Source: Chara braunii (lineage: Eukaryota; Streptophyta; Charophyceae; Charales; Characeae). Taken from it: 24,102 bases of DNA. The notes below the pieces were generated by a model that did not search any database, was not told the origin of the DNA, and saw nothing but the letters and a program-made list of their open reading frames with translations. The DNA lies in contig BFEA01000071.1 of NCBI GenBank assembly GCA_003427395.1, positions 1,681,227 to 1,705,328 on the forward strand, in the 5' to 3' direction. Shown one piece after another: positions 20,216 through 24,102 of the stretch; the first letter of the stretch is position 1; each line of letters begins with the position of its first letter. A program made the translations under genes and the position numbers.

Positions 20216-20593
20216 ATGTTATGATCCTGTCCAATTTCGAAGTACACATTCATGAGAACGTACAATGCCATCCAATTGCAAAAAGAAATGAATGAACTTG
20301 AGAGGAGAGAGACGGAAAGAAAAAGAAGATGTACACCAGCAAAGACCAATGATAATTCCCTTCTTCTCACCAACCACTCTCCTCCTCCTTTTCTCCCCCC
20401 CTCTTATTCAAACAATAAATAATAATAATAATGTTGAATGGCTGAACCAGTATCAATGTCCGAATCCCTCTTCTACTGCAGGTACAACATGAGGTCCACC
20501 ATAGCCATGGCCACCCTTCTCCTTCCTATTCCTGAAGGCCGAAGATATGGCGAACCACTAGGGCCTTGCCCTAATGGGCAAAAGATAACTCCA

Positions 20594-20609
20594 AGCAGCT
20601 ATGGCTGCT
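20594..20609 (-). other. CAUA-loop hairpin in the 5' LTR
   Basis: AGCAGC-CATA-GCTGCT on the sense strand, the same as in the 3' LTR. Confidence 0.6.
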
Positions 20610-21320
20610 CTAGTTCAGGCCGTCATGCCTGACTCTGCCTCGAAGCTTCTTGGTGTAGCTCTACCCCAACCGGGGCCTTCCAGATGTAGTGCCCACCAAG
20701 GTGATGAAGATGGCATCCACCATAGCCAGCTAAGTACCTCTGGAGCTCCCCCTTCCTAGTCCTTGTCTTCCTCCTCCTCCAGCCTGTGCTCCTCCACCAT
20801 AGACGAGGCGGGGAGCTGAACGCTCCTTCCTCTCCAGCAGTGCTGCTCCAGCCAGCGCTCCAAGCAGTGTGTCGCCAAACTTGCACACCGAAGAATGAGG
20901 AGGAGCCCCTTGCTCCTCCTGGAGATATAGCGGCCTGCTTCTTGGACGGTGACTTCCAGGCCGCGCAGCCTCCAAGCAACCGGTACCTCCTCCCGTTCGG
21001 AGGNAAACATCATTGCAGACTCTGATATTGCCCGTACAGGCCCTAGACTCAGACTGGTTGGACTGGTACCCGCCTAGACCTATCCTACAACTACTGGGCC
21101 TCTAAAAATGCCAGTTTTCTTCCTCTTCTGCTCGGCCTCGAGTACCCGGTACGTCTACCTCTACTTGGTGTGGTACCAGCCTACCTGCTACTTGAGTGTT
21201 TTTCCCCTGCTCTAAGTGTCCCGGAACTCTTTCCCTGCCACTTGAGTGTTTTCCCCGCTGCAACCCTCAATGTCATGGCCACAGGTAAGTACCGGCCCTT
21301 TGGGCCTCCCGTACGGACGG

Positions 21321-21485
21321 CAGCTCTGACAGCTCAGAAAAAAAACAAAAGGAAAGTGAGCTCTGACAGCTCAAAGAAGAAAAGGAGAAGGGAGCTCTGA
21401 CAGCTCAGAGAAGAAAAGGAAACGGCAGCTCTGACAACTCAGGAAAAAAAACAAAGTGAAAGGGCAGCTCTGACATCTCCTGACA
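21321..21485. repeat. U3 tandem repeat of the right LTR
   Basis: Five imperfect units of about 32-40 bases begin with (G)GCAGCTCTGACAGCTC or GAGCTCTGACAGCTC, separated by A/G-rich spacers. The left LTR lacks them. Confidence 0.9.
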
Positions 21486-22104
21486 GGAGGTTTGTCAGAT
21501 ACCTGTCAACGGAGGGCATACTCACACAAGGACTTTTCACTTATTGCTGGAAGTAACTGCAGTCAAATCGTACTTGCAACCGCACGAGCCGCACATTCGT
21601 GCGGAGTTCCGTGCAGGGGTGCCTGTGCGGAATCGTGCAGGTTTCTTATTTTTATTATTATTATTTTATTGCAAGGAATATGAGTGTGAGCAATATACAT
21701 AAAACCAAGTTGCGAAATCACACAGCTGAGCAAGTAGTAGTATCCCAAGTAGAGAGTACAAATGCACCGAGAAAACCATCCATAAAGAGCAATACAATGA
21801 AGTATTGAGCCAATGTCCAAGCCCGTAGGCCACACCAACACAGTATCCAGACTCGCTCTCTCTGTCTGGCGCACAGCGCCCAGCCTACTCTACCATACTA
21901 TCCTACACTACAGCTGGTTCACACAACAGGATCACTTCGGCTCACGAAGACCAATGTACATGACTGTCCACACCATCGGCGACCCCTCTTCATGTACCAG
22001 GTACATATCTCGTCACCCTCAATCAGACCTTGATTACCCCACACAGCGCCTCACTCCCTGAAGACCACCCGATCATCCGCTGTACCCCCTGGCGCCTAGC
22101 AGCC

Positions 22105-22116
22105 CGGCTATGGCCG
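22105..22116 (-). other. CAUA-loop hairpin, short stem
   Basis: CGGC-CATA-GCCG on the sense strand, with a 4-bp stem, downstream of the TATA-like box. Confidence 0.45.
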
Positions 22117-22675
22117 CCTGCGCCCAGCTGCCCTGCAGCGCCCCACCTCACCTCTCGCGCCCCGTCAGCGCCCTTGGCAGCAGTGCAGCATCAAGCGAGA
22201 GCGCAGCAGCACTTCCGCATTGACAGCGCTGGCCAGAATGCCTGGCCTGGGCTGCCTCACTTCCTTTATGGAAGTGGCAGCCTGCTGCATGCTGCGTGTG
22301 GCCTGGCTGGAAGCTTTCAGAAGCTTCCGGTTGGGCCTCAGACCCTGTGCCCAGGCCGAGACTTACAGTTGAGGGCCTGGGCCCTTTACAGTTGGGCGCG
22401 GCCTGAGTCTCCGGACTTGGGCTGTTAGCTGCATCTGTGCAGGGCCCCCAGGCAGGTGCGTCGGCTGTACTGCTTTTCCAAAGGCCGACGGCCTGCTTCT
22501 CAATGTATCGGCCCTGCTTCGGTGCATAGGTGCCCAGGCACAACTTTCAAGGCCTGGGCTAACTGTACAACGCAGCTTAGTGAGGCTCGCGCGTTCACTC
22601 AACCAACTGACGCGCTGCAAGAGCCTGAATACCCACATATGGAAATGTCGAATTTGGCCTGTGACGAATATTCAG

Positions 22676-22698
22676 GCCCGCCTTCACTTAGGGCGGGC
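22676..22698 (-). other. Conserved U3 hairpin, second copy
   Basis: GCCCGCC and GGCGGGC pair around a 9-base loop, in the same position relative to the U3 start as the hairpin at 4076-4098. Confidence 0.6.
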
Positions 22699-22810
22699 AC
22701 TTGGCTTGCTGGGGCCTTGGCCCAGAACAATGTGATGTCTGATAGGGCCACTTGAGGGCTTGTTCCTCACATTATCTTTTTCTGGGAGGGGGAACGGGGG
22801 GGGTATGACA

Positions 22811-23155
22811 GGAGGATGGGGATATGGCGAGGAGAGGGGGATATGGACAGGAGGAGGAGGATGTGGACGAGGAGGACGACGAGGATAGCGAGGACGACGT
22901 GGAGGAGGAGTCGAGATGGGGGGAGGAGAAGAGATGGACGGAGGGAAAAGAGGACGGGCAGGAGGAGGAGGACGAGTGGGAGGAGGAGGAGACATGGACG
23001 GCGAGGAAGGGAAGGACACGAGGAAGGGGAGGACATGAGGAAGGGAAGGAGATGACGAGGCATGGACGATGAGGAAGTCGGAGGAGATGAAAAGGAGAAG
23101 GGAGGAGGAGACATGGAGGATGAGGAAGGGGAGGAGGAGCAAGGTGAGGCAGTAC
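22811..23155. repeat. G/A-rich low-complexity tract
   Basis: About 345 bases, nearly all purine on the plus strand, built of irregular GGA, GAGGAGGAC and GACATGGA phrases. It gives long but meaningless acidic and Pro/Ser-rich frames. Confidence 0.9.
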
Positions 23156-23455
23156 TCCTGTATTTTTTTTTTTCATCTCGGATGATCTCGCTGATAATTT
23201 TGGCAGGGGGGCTCAAACGCACCATTTCGACCCCGGCCTTTTTTTTCTGAGGGGGGTGACGGGTCGTTCCCCCCACACGTCGTGCGCCGCATGGGATCGG
23301 TTGGGCACGTGCGCCGCACGTAGGGAACCGCCCGCACGACGTGCGCTTGCAAGTATGAGTCAAATACATCCAAGTCTGGCCTTAAATGTGGTCAGATACA
23401 TTTGAGATGGTGCTAGTGTGAGTACGTACGCCCTCAGTGACGAGATTTCTCCTAT
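23156..23455. other. Intervening stretch with a CpG-rich palindromic patch
   Basis: 23277-23342 is rich in CpG and has ACGTCGTGCG paired with CGCACGACGT, plus internal GCACGTGC. The rest shows no coding or repeat structure that I recognise. Confidence 0.5.
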
Positions 23456-23566
23456 TGTTATGATCCTGGTCATTTCCCAAGTGCAAATTCACAATGAAAG
23501 ACAACGCCACCCAATTGCGAAAGAAATGAAAGCACTTGCAAAGAGATAAAGACCAGAGGAGAGGTA

Positions 23567-23608
<42 letters not shown>

Positions 23609-23867
23609 TACACCAGCAAGACCAATGACAATTCCCCCTTCTCTCTCTCCACCTTCCTCCTCCTCCTTCTCTTCACCAATCTTATTCTTCTCTCAATAAT
23701 AATAATAACAATGAATGGATGAACCAGAATCAATATCCGAAGTTCCCTCTTACTGCTGACTCAACTCACAACAACAACAACAACAACAACAAGAAAGTCC
23801 ACAATGGCCATGGCTTCCCTCCTTCATCCTCCTCTCTCATGCATAGGCCATGGCGGCCTACTGGGAG

Positions 23868-23883
23868 GCAGCTATGATGCTGC
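23868..23883 (-). other. CAUA-type hairpin, hexaloop form
   Basis: GCAGC-ATCATA-GCTGC on the sense strand, with a 5-bp stem and a loop ending in CATA. Confidence 0.45.
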
Positions 23884-23905
23884 GCTGATGTCCCAAGACA
23901 ACCCA

Positions 23906-23925
23906 AAGCAGCTATGCCGCTGCTT
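23906..23925 (-). other. CAUA-type hairpin, hexaloop form
   Basis: AAGCAGC-GGCATA-GCTGCTT on the sense strand, with a 7-bp perfect stem. It is at the position matching 12490 and 20594, with a two-base longer loop. Confidence 0.55.
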
Positions 23926-24102
23926 GACTTGGTCCGCTATGCCTGACTCTGCCTCGAGCTGCTCTGGTGCAGCGCTACCCCAACTGGGGCCTTCCAGATG
24001 CAGCGCCCAACAAGGTGATGAAGATGGTGTCCACCATAGCCNGGTAAGTGCCCTACCACTCTCCTACCATGCCCCCTTCTTCCTCCTCCTCAAGCTGGGG
24101 TG

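Larger units (their letters stand above)
12033..21485 (-). mobile_element. Decayed Ty3/gypsy LTR retrotransposon
   Basis: Sense order on the minus strand: 5' LTR (20217-21485), PBS, leader, gag, protease, RT, RNase H, integrase, PPT, 3' LTR (12033-13399). RT before integrase places it in Ty3/gypsy (Metaviridae). From about 17765 to 15690, gag and pol share one frame, broken by stops at 17663, 17600, 17498, 17063, 17048, 16736, 16424 and 16307. Frameshifts lie near 18070, 17760, 15685, 15200, 14430 and 14310. Several catalytic residues are changed, so it cannot move on its own. The flanks (CTCAC left, GGAGG right) do not form a target duplication. I see no chromodomain. Confidence 0.93.
20217..21485 (-). 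repeat. 5' LTR of the gypsy element (right copy)
   Basis: Its inner end TGTTATGATCCTG on the plus strand abuts the PBS. It matches the left LTR until about 21318. Beyond that it has five AGCTCTGACA-containing units instead of the left copy's U3. The outer end is probably CTGACA at 21485, giving a sense start TGTCAGG. 21508 is an alternative. One ambiguous base lies at 21004. Confidence 0.85.
21493..22810 (-). mobile_element. Further LTR, probably solo
   Basis: The plus strand begins TGTCAGATACC at 21493 and ends GGTATGACA at 22810, giving TG...CA ends and a short terminal inverted repeat. In sense order it has the conserved U3 hairpin (22698-22676), a TATA-like CATAAAGG near 22270, a CAUA hairpin, and AATAAA at 21670-21665 about 170 bases before its end. 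The U3 start is homologous to the LTR at 3961. No PBS or PPT adjoins it. GGAGG occurs at 21486-21490 and at 22811-22815, but the left one is two bases off the TG. Confidence 0.65.
23456..24102 (-). mobile_element. Third LTR of the main element's family, cut by the window end
   Basis: It starts TGTTATGATCCTGG on the plus strand and follows the main LTRs through ACACCAGCA, GACCAATGA, AACCAGAATCAAT, CCCCAACTGGGGCC and CACCATAGCC. Similarity is clearly lower (perhaps 75 percent). No PBS precedes it, so this is an outer LTR end of another minus-strand element or a solo LTR. GAA, CAA and AAT microsatellites interrupt it. There is one ambiguous base at 24042. Confidence 0.8.

Overview
This is nuclear sequence from a repeat-rich eukaryote. 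It has no operons, prokaryotic gene layout or CRISPR array. It is instead full of microsatellites, LTR remnants, tRNA-derived repeats and one 333-base assembly gap. The Ty3/gypsy element has a primer-binding site close to the initiator-Met site usual in land-plant elements, and a fragment resembling organellar (mitochondrial-type) rps4 is present. Both point to the green-plant lineage. A charophyte alga such as Chara is my guess, not something the sequence proves. I see no intact host gene; one short exon-like stretch and one short unidentified open frame are the only host-like coding candidates.

Layout. 1-1156: a perfect palindrome with arms of 578 bases and a (TA)n centre, probably a fold-back at an assembly end. 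1414-2345: diverged inverted repeats. 2533-3594: a solo LTR with a 5-base target duplication. 3961-4200: the 5' part of another LTR. 4868-4947: a tRNA-derived repeat. About 5200-6565: a minus-strand LTR with a PPT-like tract beside it. 6914-7245 and 8635-8964: a duplicated block of about 330 bases. About 7535-8634: another minus-strand LTR with a TATA box and an array of hairpins in U3. 9068-9265: paired tRNA-like repeats. 9271-9900: a composite tandem array split by an rps4 fragment. 9913-10122 and 10342-10530: two fold-back elements. 11091-11584: a (GA)n tract containing the gap.

12033-21485 is a decayed Ty3/gypsy retrotransposon on the minus strand. In sense order it has 5' LTR, PBS, long leader, gag with a CCHC knuckle, protease, RT, RNase H, integrase, PPT and 3' LTR. 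It carries many stops and frameshifts and substitutions at catalytic positions. Its two LTRs agree over about 1.1 kb but are unrelated over most of the U3 end, so it looks recombinant. 21493-22810 is a further LTR, 22811-23155 a G/A-rich tract, and 23456-24102 the start of a third LTR of the main element's family.

The most interesting pattern links the LTRs. Each of the seven LTR segments in which the R/U5 part is visible carries a short hairpin in its sense RNA. The loop is CAUA or NNCAUA, and the stems differ in sequence but still pair. The second notable item is the organellar-type rps4 piece, inserted into a tandem array whose regular spacing gives its length.
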